NCBI RefSeq assembly: GCF_000422945.1
Contig: NZ_AUHA01000007.1
Span: 34,883-98,882 of the forward strand
Length of the DNA stretch: 64,000 bases
Reading direction: 5' to 3'
Origin: Daejeonella oryzae DSM 19973
GTDB lineage: Bacteria; Bacteroidota; Bacteroidia; Sphingobacteriales; Sphingobacteriaceae
Shown one piece after another: positions 27,028 through 35,173 of the stretch. Position 1 is the first letter of the stretch, and the number at the start of each line of letters is the position of its first letter. The notes under the pieces were generated by a model. The model searched no databases. It saw nothing but the letters and a program-made list of their open reading frames with translations, and was not told the DNA's origin. A program made the translations under genes and the position numbers.

Positions 27028-27472
27028 TGCCTGGTGCATATTTGTCAATCGTTAACATGTCGTAGTACCCTTTTATTTCTAATGCTCTTTGTTTAACAAT
27101 TTCACAAGAACGTCCGGCGGCTTCCACACGCCACATCGTCCCTTGCATATTATAGTACATTGTACCAGAAAATTCCATTTCTTTGTCCCGGTAGCTTAAC
27201 CAGGCATTTTGTGATGCTTTTAGTTTTGTTCCTTCGCCTGTTTGCAAAGTGTCCATGAGAAGTTTGTAATACTTGTTCATTTCAATGTTCCATTCATCTC
27301 TGGCAATTGCTTCGCAGTTCATCATTCCATAAGTCGTCTGATTTGAATTGATGGTATGACATTTATCTAGTCGGATGTCAATAGGATGTTTTTCCTTTGA
27401 TTTGTTATCCTGCCCGAATGAAGGCACAGTTATAAGACCGAATATTGCAAGAGTTATTGTCTTTAACGTCAT
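26912..27472 (-). CDS. LprI/DUF1311-like secreted protein, 3' end probably altered
   Basis: 186 residues from ATG 27472. Signal peptide MTLKTITLAIFGLITVPSFG, then a domain (about 45-125) typical of DUF1311/lysozyme-inhibitor LprI proteins: MNCEAIARDEWNIEMNKYYK, LKASQNAWLSYRDKEM, and paired cysteines (DKCH, MNCE, RSCE). These are secreted and may inhibit lysozyme. The last ~45 residues do not look like the family and overlap the downstream membrane-protein gene in another frame, so the natural stop was probably lost. Behind its start lies an attC-like site. Confidence 0.7.
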   Translation of the reverse strand: MTLKTITLAIFGLITVPSFGQDNKSKEKHPIDIRLDKCHTINSNQTTYGMMNCEAIARDEWNIEMNKYYKLLMDTLQTGEGTKLKASQNAWLSYRDKEMEFSGTMYYNMQGTMWRVEAAGRSCEIVKQRALEIKGYYDMLTIDKYAPGNVYKKQAHRKRIYTGWNNEYFRSFNIFKVFQQCCYTRI

Positions 27473-27494
27473 AATATATTCTGTTTTAGCATTA

Positions 27495-27629
27495 GGCATA
27501 ACGGTTAGGTTATTGCCGAAGGCGGCGGATAGAAGGCACATCACTGTCGCCCTATTACTAAAGTAATTAAAAAGCAGAACAGAACAAGAACCACATTGCC
27601 CGGGCATAATGCATACCTGATGTTAGTCC
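27495..27629 (-). repeat. Integron attC-like site A
   Basis: 135-base imperfect palindrome between the start of the LprI-like gene and the stop of the 27704 gene. Read on the minus strand: GACTAACATCAGGTATG ... AACCTAACCGTTATGCC, with core sites GACTAAC and GTTATGC at the ends and inner arms AGGTAT / TGCC ... GGC. Orientation is gene, R'', L'', L', R', next gene. Confidence 0.72.
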
Positions 27630-27703
27630 TCGTTTTGTTATATCATGCATTCGATCAGCGGTCAAATCCTAGTTTGATAAAACTATGTTGCTCCAAATTA
27701 AAT

Positions 27704-28180
27704 TCAGTCTTTTACTTCCTTCAATCCAATTATTCTAGTTAGTTTCTTTAAACCTGTTTTTGATATAAACCGAAAACTTAATTCAAGAAAAACAAATCTG
27801 ATAAATAATATCACCATAACTATTGGGACAATAATTCCGATTGATTTTTCAATTCCTTGCAGGGCGATTGCAATTACAAACCCGACAACCGGCATTAGCA
27901 TTAGAATAGAAAATAATATTTTAAATGCACTATTTATTCTTATCTCAACCGTTCCAAAAGAGTCTTGAAAGTCACCCTCAAAAACACAAAGTGCCCCACG
28001 TCCAATTTCGGATGATATTATTTTAAACCCGAAGTCATCTACCTGTCCGATAAACTCTTTGTCGGTGTAGTCAGAAACCAATTTGTTAGTCAGTTTTGTG
28101 TTGCGCCTTAATTCGTCCAATGATGTCGCTCTATCATTTCTTAATTCTATTAGCAAACTTTTACTTGGAAACACGTCCAT
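27704..28180 (-). CDS. Cassette-like membrane protein, unknown function
   Basis: 158 residues from ATG 28180. The frame is open to 28267, but that part lies in a palindromic attC-like site. The N-terminal soluble half (MDVFPSKSLLIELRN, YTDKEFIGQVDDFGFKIISS) is followed by two membrane helices (FKILFSILMLMPVVGFVIAI and IGIIVPIVMVILFIRFVF). Small proteins of this kind appear in Bacteroidota gene-cassette arrays; I know no biochemical role. It is flanked by attC-like sites A (downstream) and B (upstream). Confidence 0.75.
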   Translation of the reverse strand: MDVFPSKSLLIELRNDRATSLDELRRNTKLTNKLVSDYTDKEFIGQVDDFGFKIISSEIGRGALCVFEGDFQDSFGTVEIRINSAFKILFSILMLMPVVGFVIAIALQGIEKSIGIIVPIVMVILFIRFVFLELSFRFISKTGLKKLTRIIGLKEVKD

Positions 28181-28264
28181 TGAGATTGTGTTGCTTTTTA
28201 AATGTTGCCCAACGGTTTGCAGGTTTAAGTCGAGCCAAAATTTACTTGTAGAATTTACCCATAG

Positions 28265-28338
28265 CACTAATGTAAATAAATGGTTTAAATTTTTGTGTCC
28301 GGACTTCGCTCAAGGCTTAACTTAAACCTGTTGTTATA
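28265..28338 (-). repeat. Integron attC-like site B
   Basis: Short (about 74-base) palindrome. Minus strand: TTATAACAACAGGTTTAAG ... AAATTTAAACCATT ... CATTAGTGC. GGTTTAA / TTAAACC form the main stem. The same AACAACAGGTT word also starts attC-like site G. The first bases overlap the TAA stop of the 28334 gene. Confidence 0.6.
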
Positions 28339-28933
28339 GGCTGATTTGTTGTAATATTTTTAAATTTTCAAGCTCTTTTAGAATTTCTTTTTGGTCATTA
28401 ATTACCGAAGCTTCATTTAAAGGGTTTTCTGCTTTTCCCGAATTGATACGTCTAAACAATTTATGATTATGAAAATATTTTCTGCTTTCGTAATATTTGG
28501 AATTACTTCTGTCAAAAGGCAGATGATATTGTTCAAAACTTTCGAAAACGAATAGGAGCCGTGAATTATCGAGATAATATTCCCTTACCAAACGAAAGGT
28601 TTCTCCCATTTGGTCGGTTCTTATTTTTTTAAGTTCACTGTTCAAATAGAAAAACTTTGCTTCACCACCTTCATTTGTTCGCTCTAGAAATTCTTTTTTG
28701 ATTTTATCCCATTTTGTAATTTTATTGATTTGATTAAAATTGCCTCGTATTTCATTGATTAAACTCTCGACTTGTTTATTGTTTAGGCTATCTTTTTTAA
28801 CAGATACTGGATTTATTTTATCTGCTAATGTTTCAAGATTGTTTTTTGTCGACACAATACTTTTGTCGTGATTTGTACAACTGATGCAGATTACAGAAAT
28901 AACTAATAAAAGCTGGGCTGTCTTTATTTTCAT
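28334..28933 (-). CDS. Lipoprotein, unknown function
   Basis: 199 residues. Signal peptide with lipobox (VICISC, Cys near 19), followed by a polar linker and a mostly helical domain (SLNNKQVESLINEIRG, FKLVREYYL-like segments). I do not recognise the family. It lies 9 bases downstream of the 28943 gene on the same strand with no attC-like site between, so the two share a cassette or operon. Localisation: outer face of a membrane. Confidence 0.72.
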   Translation of the reverse strand: MKIKTAQLLLVISVICISCTNHDKSIVSTKNNLETLADKINPVSVKKDSLNNKQVESLINEIRGNFNQINKITKWDKIKKEFLERTNEGGEAKFFYLNSELKKIRTDQMGETFRLVREYYLDNSRLLFVFESFEQYHLPFDRSNSKYYESRKYFHNHKLFRRINSGKAENPLNEASVINDQKEILKELENLKILQQISL

Positions 28934-28942
28934 TTGTATTAG

Positions 28943-29272
28943 TCAATAGCACGATTGCTTCGAATCTTCAGCTCGCTTCGATAATGAGACAAATGCCATA
29001 AGTCCAATGGTAAAAAGGAATATTAGCATGTTGCCAACGAGTCCAACTCTATTTTGAATTTTAGCTTTATTTTCGTCAGGCTTTTCTTTAAAGCCAGTAT
29101 AAATTCCGATAGTCGTAAAGGCAAAAGCTACGAACATACAGAAAGCTAAAATCATAGTGTATTTCTTGTCAATGCGATAATAGGAAAATAGTGTAGCTGC
29201 CAGGAAAACTAAGGCTGTAATAGAAATTATTGCAATAAATATTTTGAATGATGCCGGTTTTTTTGTCATCAT
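28943..29272 (-). CDS. Small three-helix membrane protein, unknown
   Basis: 109 residues with three membrane helices: FKIFIAIISITALVFLAATL, MILAFCMFVAFAFTTIGIY and LVGNMLIFLFTIGLMAFVSL. A short basic N-terminus (MMTKKPAS) and a polar tail with one cysteine follow. No recognised domain. It forms a pair with the lipoprotein gene at 28334. Behind its start lies attC-like site C. Confidence 0.7.
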   Translation of the reverse strand: MMTKKPASFKIFIAIISITALVFLAATLFSYYRIDKKYTMILAFCMFVAFAFTTIGIYTGFKEKPDENKAKIQNRVGLVGNMLIFLFTIGLMAFVSLSKRAEDSKQSCY

Positions 29273-29315
29273 ATTATTTTAGATGTTGTTTCCGGTGTGT
29301 CGTCCGTTAAGGTTG

Positions 29316-29447
29316 CCCATAACGGTTTGCAGCTACCCGAATGGCGGGACTTTTACCACAAAACTTGATTTAAAATCTAATGTTTGTTTTGCTCAATAGT
29401 AACTTTGGAAGTCAAAAGCCCATATTAGGGTAGGTGCTTCTATAGCC
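29316..29447 (-). repeat. Integron attC-like site C
   Basis: About 132 bases. The left arm (plus strand) CCATAACGGTTTGCAGC, then CCCGAATGGCGGG and ACCACAAAACTTGAT, matches site G position by position (TAACG, TTTG, ACCACAAA, TTGAT). The right arm shares GGGTAG-N-TGC with the left as inverted repeat but lacks a clean AAC core, so it is partly decayed. Minus-strand R' core is GTTATGG. Confidence 0.62.
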
Positions 29448-29511
29448 AGTTTTATTATTCCTTATTAAGCAATTTATAAAATATATAATAATACATGTCG
29501 GAAAACCTAAT

Positions 29512-30222
29512 TTAGTTCAGTGCTATACCCACTACAAGTCCCACCCAAGGTTTGTTATTATATATCCAGATTTTTCTGTCTTGACTCAGAAGATAATCAT
29601 AGCCTACAGCGAATCCAAAACTAGCTATGCTAAATTCTATAAAACCAGCAATTCCACCTTGAATTATCATTCCATTATATTCATCAGACCTATTATTTCG
29701 GGTAGAAAAAGAACTAATCAACGTGGTGCCTGGGCCTGCAAAAACTCCAAAATCGTATCCGCGATTATTAATTTTATAAGAATTTTTACCTAAAGGATCT
29801 TTATTACTTATTATTTGATAGGAGTCATACCTCCAACCAGTATATAAAGCAGTGTTTAAATCTGTAGTCAACTGTGCAGGTAACCCATAAACAGATGGAC
29901 GGTATTTTAAAAAAATTGAGGTAATATCAATGTCAAGGCTTTGCTTTTTAAAAATTATTGGATTAACAATAAGACTGTCCGTTTTAATTAAAGGAATTGT
30001 CAAAAATATTTGTTTATCCGGTTGTTTTTTTATGTGATGATAAACATCTATCTGCTCATTTGTAATATCTAAATAAACATTCTGGGAATTTTTATTTTCA
30101 GATTTCATTTTATAATACCCACTATTAAAGCCATGAGTGGAAGCTTTCTCTAAAGTATTGCAAGAAGCTAGAAGTCCAATAATGCAAATTGCAATAACAA
30201 TGTATTTATAACTGATCTTCAT
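29512..30222 (-). CDS. Lipoprotein with beta-rich C-terminal domain, unknown
   Basis: 236 residues. The signal peptide ends in lipobox LLASC. The middle contains many polar and aromatic residues (SENKNSQNVYLDITNEQIDV). The C-terminal half (about 125-236) is rich in glycine and aromatic residues with alternating strands (YNGMIIQGGIAGFIEFSIAS, FGFAVGYDYLLSQDRKIW), suggesting an outer-membrane barrel-like or beta-sandwich part. Family unknown to me. Its 3' flank has attC-like site C. Confidence 0.7.
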   Translation of the reverse strand: MKISYKYIVIAICIIGLLASCNTLEKASTHGFNSGYYKMKSENKNSQNVYLDITNEQIDVYHHIKKQPDKQIFLTIPLIKTDSLIVNPIIFKKQSLDIDITSIFLKYRPSVYGLPAQLTTDLNTALYTGWRYDSYQIISNKDPLGKNSYKINNRGYDFGVFAGPGTTLISSFSTRNNRSDEYNGMIIQGGIAGFIEFSIASFGFAVGYDYLLSQDRKIWIYNNKPWVGLVVGIALN

Positions 30223-30339
30223 GATTAATCAAATAATGTGTTATTATTTCATTTTTATCAAACTCTTTAGATACAATTAATTCTTCTGCAAATTTAAGTA
30301 GTATTCTTAATTGGCCAATTCGTTATTTTTCCCTTCACT

Positions 30340-30372
30340 GCCCAAATTAAGTTGAGGTGCTTTTAGAGTTAG
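30340..30372 (-). repeat. Half of a decayed attC-like site D
   Basis: The word CCCAAATTAAGTTGAGGTGC plus TTTTAGAG matches the right arm of site C (CCCATATTAGGGTAGGTGC plus TTCTATAG) and ends in GTTAG. It sits 3 bases before the stop of the metalloprotease gene, the normal attC place. The other arm is not visible. Confidence 0.4.
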
Positions 30373-30375
30373 TTT

Positions 30376-31287
30376 TTATTCGTATTTACTCAGCTCTAAG
30401 ATTTTGTCTGAACTAAGGTTTGACCAGGTGTTTGATTTTAATTTTTTGTTATTTGTCAATGCTTTTAGAACAATGTCGTAACCTAACGAATAGCCACCCC
30501 AAACAGGGTATTTTTCTGAACCGAACATTATCTCCATTTGATAACCTATGTCTTCACTTTGCAATTTCGGCTTAATTTTATTCCATAAATCCTTATTTTG
30601 ATTATCACTCAATGCTATCGTCCAAGGAGCCACTACATTTGGGTAAAGTAAGTGGGCAAAATAGTCGCCTCTTCCTTCAAATACCAAGTAGTCAAGTAAT
30701 GTCCATTTTTCTGATTTCCCGAAGTTCACATTTGTCCAATAGGCGTGATTAAATTCGTGAGCAACAGCATATTCAAGCATATTTTCCCAGCCCAATATAT
30801 CGGGTTCAATTGTCAAAATGATTTGTTTCGATCCAGCAGTCAAACCCATTATTCCCGTCATTGATTTTATAATACTTTTATTCTCAGGACTCACAGGTAT
30901 TATGTAAATGGTCAAGCTGTCATTATCAATATTTTGTCTGCTCTTTTTTAATGCTCCAATTATTTTAGATTTTATAACTTCTTGGTTTAAGTTAATTCTG
31001 TCGATTGATTTTGCTAGTTCAGAAGTGTTTTTTATTGGCGTAGCAAAAAAGTCCTTAACAATGAAAGCATATTCACTTTTTTGAAAGTGCTTTTCGAATA
31101 TTGTGGTTTGTATGTGTTCTTTATAAATACTATCTGAATTCTTATTATCCGTTTTTACTTTGTTTATGAAAGTTGTATAGACGTCAGTTAAAAAAACTAT
31201 TTTATCTGTGTTCGTTTGTCCAAAGGCCGTTGTCAATTTTATAGTTAACATAGCTATTAGCAAAGCGATTTTAATAGTTATTTTCAT
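30376..31287 (-). CDS. Secreted DUF2268-type zinc metalloprotease
   Basis: 303 residues. Signal peptide ends near TAFGQ. The zinc motif AHEFNHAYW (HExxH) lies near 176-185 and a downstream Glu in FEGRGDYFAH, as in DUF2268/gluzincin-like proteases, supplies the third ligand. The N-terminal part is helical and precedes the catalytic domain. Likely acts in the periplasm or on the outer surface; substrate unknown. It lies between a decayed half-site D (downstream) and attC-like site E (upstream), so it behaves as one gene cassette. Confidence 0.85.
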   Translation of the reverse strand: MKITIKIALLIAMLTIKLTTAFGQTNTDKIVFLTDVYTTFINKVKTDNKNSDSIYKEHIQTTIFEKHFQKSEYAFIVKDFFATPIKNTSELAKSIDRINLNQEVIKSKIIGALKKSRQNIDNDSLTIYIIPVSPENKSIIKSMTGIMGLTAGSKQIILTIEPDILGWENMLEYAVAHEFNHAYWTNVNFGKSEKWTLLDYLVFEGRGDYFAHLLYPNVVAPWTIALSDNQNKDLWNKIKPKLQSEDIGYQMEIMFGSEKYPVWGGYSLGYDIVLKALTNNKKLKSNTWSNLSSDKILELSKYE

Positions 31288-31354
31288 AATTTTTTATTTT
31301 ATGTATGACCTTAAAGTACTTAAAATGTTACAGTGTCGATGTTAAAAAATTAGC

Positions 31355-31455
31355 GCTAACCAGAAGAGATTCCTGATGTGCCTGCAATAGAAAAATTGAA
31401 ACAAAAATGTTGAATTTAAAACTGTAATCTCCACTATTGCCAATACAAGGTTAGT
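31355..31455 (-). repeat. Integron attC-like site E
   Basis: 101 bases. Minus strand: CACTAACCTTG ... TTGGCAATAG ... CTATTGCAGG ... GGTTAGCGC. Core pairs TAACC/GGTTA and inner arm CAATAG/CTATTG. It lies 16 bases after the stop of the DUF998-like gene. Confidence 0.7.
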
Positions 31456-31471
31456 GGATCGGGCATTATCT

Positions 31472-32143
31472 TTAGTGCCATTTCCTTTCGTCATTAATTG
31501 TCGTGTCAAAATCAACGCGTTTTTTAAGCAACACAATGGCAAGTATAGCATGCCATAATTGATGCCCGTATTGCGAGGCTCGTTCCATAATTCCAAGGCC
31601 AGGTGTCGGACTGTTTTCATAAACCAATAAAGCCTTTGGAACTGCGAATACAACCATTATTATCAGCAATAAAATGGTCACTATGGAATAATAACGAAAC
31701 CAGTTTTTAAAATAAATAGCGCCCAATATAAGACTAACCAGGACGAAAGGGTTTATTGCCAGAATTCCATGCATCGTGTCGGTAAATGTTGGTGGAATTC
31801 CACGCATGTGCATGGGGAAGAAGTTCCATAAGAGCAGGCTGTTTATCGCATTTCCAACTATCATTATAGCTAATTCCTTAAGCATACGCTTACCACCGGA
31901 TAGTAACCAAATGCCTGAAGCGAAAGCCAGAAAAAATAAGCTGGAAATGGTAAAAAGTATTACCACTAATTGACTGGTTGGGGCGCCTATTGCAAACAAT
32001 TCACTCACCGTTTGCTCGTTAAAGCTGTAGCCCTTGTAAAGATTACCGGCAATAATGTCCGTAAGGGGATAAAGTAAAGCACCTGCAATTCCACAAATCA
32101 ATAAAAAAATTACGGTTTTCTGATGAGCATTTACTGTATTCAT
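31472..32143 (-). CDS. DUF998-like six-helix membrane protein
   Basis: 223 residues with about six membrane helices. The N-terminal FLLICGIAGALLYPLTDIIA, the GYSFNEQTVSELFAIGAPT loop and HGILAINPFVLVSLILGAIY fit the DUF998 pattern; role unknown in the family. The C-terminal tail is polar and contains SQYGHQLWHAILAIVLL. Start ATG 32143. Downstream is attC-like site E; upstream the RsgA gene lies 88 bases away without a clear attC-like site, so both may travel together. Confidence 0.75.
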   Translation of the reverse strand: MNTVNAHQKTVIFLLICGIAGALLYPLTDIIAGNLYKGYSFNEQTVSELFAIGAPTSQLVVILFTISSLFFLAFASGIWLLSGGKRMLKELAIMIVGNAINSLLLWNFFPMHMRGIPPTFTDTMHGILAINPFVLVSLILGAIYFKNWFRYYSIVTILLLIIMVVFAVPKALLVYENSPTPGLGIMERASQYGHQLWHAILAIVLLKKRVDFDTTINDERKWH

Positions 32144-32231
32144 TTGAAAATACTTTTAGCAAAAACTCCATTGATGGGTAGTAAAGTAACAACAAACGCA
32201 TGTTTCCGGTTTGGGCTTCTCTGTCAGAACA

Positions 32232-33296
32232 TCATTTTTTCTTATTAATGTTCTTTTTGTAATTCTTTACCATTTTCCCGAATGCCTTTTCTTTTTTTCG
32301 TCTTTCAACCAACGAAGATTCAAAATGAGATTTCTCTCTTTCCAGTTTTAGGTAATTTTCGTAAGAACCACGGTCTATTTCTTCCTTTACAACGGCTTCA
32401 ATTATAGCACAACCTTCCTCATTGGTATGCGTACAATCTTTGAACTTACAATGCTGAGCAAGCCTGGTAATCTTATCAAATGTAATTTCTAATCCGCTTG
32501 TTGAATCGGCAATACCTACGTCTCTCATTCCCGGATTATCGATTAATATTCCGCCATTATCAAGGATAATTAATTCCCTGTGACTGGTTACGTGTTTCCC
32601 TTTATTGGTACTCTGGCTAATTGTATCTGTTCGCATTACAGCTTTGCGGGAAAGATTATTTAACAGCGTGGATTTACCAACACCTGAAGACCCCAGCATA
32701 CAATAAGTTTTGCCTTTTTCAATGATCGCTTTTAGTTGGTCGTACCCTTCTTGCGATTCGTTACTTATGGCAATAATTGGAACATTATTAATTCTGGCTT
32801 TTATTTTCTCCAATATTTCAACTGTCAGAGGTTCATCAATTAAATCGATCTTAGTGAGCACTATAATGGGGCTAACCTTTGATGAATTGCAAATTGTCAG
32901 ATATCTTTCCAATCTATTAATATTAAAATCCCTATCAGCGGCCTGCACCAATAACGCATAATCAATATTTGTTGCTATTATTTGTATCTCTCCGAATTTA
33001 CCAACGGCCTTTCTGGAAATAACAGAAAATCTCGGTAATATGCTGTGAATAATTGAAAAAGTTGAATCATGAATTGTTATTGCAACCCAATCGCCCACGG
33101 CTGGAAAATCTTCACGACTTTTTGATGAAAATCGTAAATCTCCTGTTATCTCGGCTTCAAATTCTCCTTTTTCAGTCTTTACAATATATCTTTCTTTATG
33201 TTCCGATATAACTCTTCCAATTTCAAACCCTTTAAGGTTATTCTCATTCCTTAAATTTTCTAGTTTATCATTATATCCTAAATCTTCTAATGTCAT
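32232..33296 (-). CDS. rsgA: RsgA-type circularly permuted GTPase, likely accessory copy
   Basis: 354 residues. OB-fold N-terminus (about 25-100), then a circularly permuted GTPase: VLTKIDL (G4) near 146, GSSGVGKST (G1/P-loop) near 200, DNPGMRD (G3) near 256, and a C-terminal zinc module CKFKDCTHTNEEGC near 284-297. RsgA helps 30S ribosome maturation. The housekeeping copy is normally elsewhere in the genome, so this one is probably a second paralog carried in the accessory array. Flanked by attC-like site G at its 5' side. Role here could be ribosome protection or rescue under stress (inference). Confidence 0.85.
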   Translation of the reverse strand: MTLEDLGYNDKLENLRNENNLKGFEIGRVISEHKERYIVKTEKGEFEAEITGDLRFSSKSREDFPAVGDWVAITIHDSTFSIIHSILPRFSVISRKAVGKFGEIQIIATNIDYALLVQAADRDFNINRLERYLTICNSSKVSPIIVLTKIDLIDEPLTVEILEKIKARINNVPIIAISNESQEGYDQLKAIIEKGKTYCMLGSSGVGKSTLLNNLSRKAVMRTDTISQSTNKGKHVTSHRELIILDNGGILIDNPGMRDVGIADSTSGLEITFDKITRLAQHCKFKDCTHTNEEGCAIIEAVVKEEIDRGSYENYLKLEREKSHFESSLVERRKKEKAFGKMVKNYKKNINKKK

Positions 33297-33352
33297 TTCA
33301 ATATAGAATTGATTAGTTTATTGGATACTCACGGTCATCTTTTAGCCTGACC

Positions 33353-33482
33353 GCTAACGTTTTGGCGCTTGGCGAAGCTGGCCTTTTTCACCACAAATGT
33401 TGATGAGGAGAACCAAACTTTAATTAACCACAAGTGTGTCTGGGAGCACTGAACCGCCACTTTTGCCAAACCCGTGTTAGAA
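33353..33482 (-). repeat. Integron attC-like site G
   Basis: 130-base site, one of the best. Minus strand: GTTCTAACACGGGTTTGGC ... GCGCCAAAACGTTAGCGG. Outer cores TTCTAAC and GTTAGCG, inner arms TTTGGC/GCCAAA and GGCG/CGCC. It separates the broken 33515 gene from rsgA. Confidence 0.8.
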
Positions 33483-33514
33483 CCTGTTGTTTTCTCTTTC
33501 ATTCTGTTTTATTG

Positions 33515-34245
33515 TCAAGGTCCGCAACAGCCCAATTCAAATCCTTGTCTGTTGTTAAATACTTGAAGTGTTATACAGTAGTCGGTCATTCCTGAGTCGC
33601 CTTCGTCTAAAATAATTTGTGCGTTTCTGTCGTAATACTTGTAAACGCTGTCTTTTATGCCTTCTTCGTAGCCACTATAATCGTTTGAAAGTCGTCCACG
33701 CATAACCACATTTTCATTTTCCTCTTCTGTATAAAAACTTTTGAACTGATATGGATTATAGTTTATTACTGCAAAACAAGATATGTTATCAAGTCGTTTT
33801 TTGTCTTGTACTTTTGGAATTAGTGCAAAATCCTTTTTGTTTATGGTTAGATTGTAAGAAGCTCGTATTGGATGCCACCGTCATTTTCGCACCAAAACTT
33901 GGAAATGCAGTTTGATATATTACTCAGCGTTATTAGTTGTCCTCTCTCGTCAAAAAGAATTATTGTCTGTAGAGGCAGGTTAATATTGCTGTCTTTGGTG
34001 TAATTTGATGTGTCACGATTTGATAAGCTGTCGGAAAGATTTGAATTAGGAAATCTTATTGTCAATGAATACGAGTCGCCAATAGCAGTGTCTAAGTAAG
34101 CAACTCCAATACTATTTTCTGGAAATAAGTTATCAGTTGTGATTTTATGTTTTGATGTGTCAGCAGTCTTCTCCACTTTCTTGCTGTCACACGCAATAAA
34201 ACTAATTGAAATTGTCAGTAGTAATATGATTAACTGTGTCGTCAT
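33515..34245 (-). pseudogene. Lipoprotein gene interrupted by a frameshift
   Basis: The first frame (34245 to 33847, 132 codons) starts with a lipoprotein signal (SISFIAC) and ends in DGGIQYELLTI. The second frame continues from about 33868 to a stop at 33515 and is open for over 110 codons without ATG, GTG or TTG until a late GTG at 33709. It encodes NKKDFALIPKVQDKKR ... FYTEEENENVV ... GFELGCCGP. A single-base indel near 33850-33870 would join them into one protein of about 240 residues. Function unknown. Sequencing error or true decay cannot be told apart here. Confidence 0.6.
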
Positions 34246-34252
34246 ACAATAA

Positions 34253-34387
34253 TTGCCAACGTACGATTATTGCCGATGTTGTGGGATTTGAAAAATGTCA
34301 GCAGAGTACAAGTACTTAAAGTAAACTTGAAAAACAAATGAACAGGTACTTCCGTCAGCCCACAATATTGGCAATAATATGTTGGCA
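34253..34387 (-). repeat. Integron attC-like site H
   Basis: 135 bases with the longest arms. Left TGCCAACGTACGATTATTGC followed by CGATGTTGTGGG; right arm reverse complement TGCCAACATATTATTGCCAA followed by TATTGTGGG, i.e. nearly identical with a 3-base bulge. Cores TGCCAAC and GTTGGCA. A textbook folded single-strand attC substrate shape. Confidence 0.82.
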
Positions 34388-34787
34388 GTAGTTTTTATTT
34401 TGCGTCCAGTTTCAATATCCTTAAATAGCTGCTAAATTCAGTGTCTTTCAAGTTTTCCACCACTACTTTTTATTAACTTCAAAAACCATTACCATACAGC
34501 CTACTTCCATCGTAATACTTCCAATTCTTTCTCCGACGGTTTGTCTGAACCTGATCCAACCTAAAACTTCGTCCAATTTTTTTAAAGTATATATCTTTCG
34601 TCAAAGTCTTCAACTGTGCCTAAACCATTAATTTAAAAATGCTAAATTGCTATTGTCAAATTCTGAGTAGCCTTATTAAAGTTTCTAATTAGCCTCTTTT
34701 GAAGAATCTTTCTGAAATTTTAAAAAAACTGACTTAACTTCTTTGTCCTTTCCACAGTGTACAATCACCGAGGTTTTAACTTGTATT
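34388..34787 (-). pseudogene. Decayed cassette gene
   Basis: 400 bases without an intact ORF. On the minus strand, pieces of coding sense remain in different frames: KIQVKTSVIVHCGKDKEVKS near the 5' end and LDEVLGWIRFRQTVGER with MEVGCMVMVFEVNKK further on, separated by stops. It lies directly upstream of attC-like site H. Probably an inactivated cassette gene; identity unknown. Confidence 0.45.
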
Positions 34788-35018
34788 TTATATCGTTTTG
34801 TCCTTATTGTTATTAAATTTTTTCTTTGAGAGCAAAAGAAATATCATGATAACAACAAAGGGGATAATATTTTTGAAATATATCTTTCCAGTCAAAAAGT
34901 AACCAGATATTGTCAGAATAATTGGCAACACAACAGATAAAATCAAAAGTCCGTAATATAAACTAGAGGTAAATTTTAACTGTTTGTCCGTTTTGTTCGA
35001 GTGTTCTACTTTTTGCAT
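34788..35018 (-). CDS. Small two-helix membrane protein, unknown
   Basis: 76 residues: polar N-terminus (MQKVEHSNKTDKQLKF), two membrane helices (YYGLLILSVVLPIILTIS and NIIPFVVIMIFLLL) and a basic, Asn/Lys-rich tail. No recognised family. It is the gene nearest to the integrase remnant, i.e. the position where the newest cassette of an integron would stand. Start ATG 35018. Confidence 0.6.
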   Translation of the reverse strand: MQKVEHSNKTDKQLKFTSSLYYGLLILSVVLPIILTISGYFLTGKIYFKNIIPFVVIMIFLLLSKKKFNNNKDKTI

Positions 35019-35102
35019 ATTTTTATTTTTTTTGAAAATATTTTTTGAAACAGCCCATTTGAAAATATGATTTTATCGTTTGTGAGGTCTCTGTAAAATT
35101 AC

Positions 35103-35161
35103 AGCCAACTAGTAGATATACGCTGTCTATTGCATATATATATACTATAAGTGGAGCCAAC
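35103..35161 (-). other. Candidate attI-like region
   Basis: The word AGCCAAC (GTTGGCT on the minus strand) occurs at 35103-35109 and 35155-35161, 52 bases apart, in the 155-base gap between the first cassette gene and the integrase remnant. Simple integrase core-site pairs of this kind are what an attI site shows. Inference only. Confidence 0.3.
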
Positions 35162-35173
35162 ATACAGATTATT

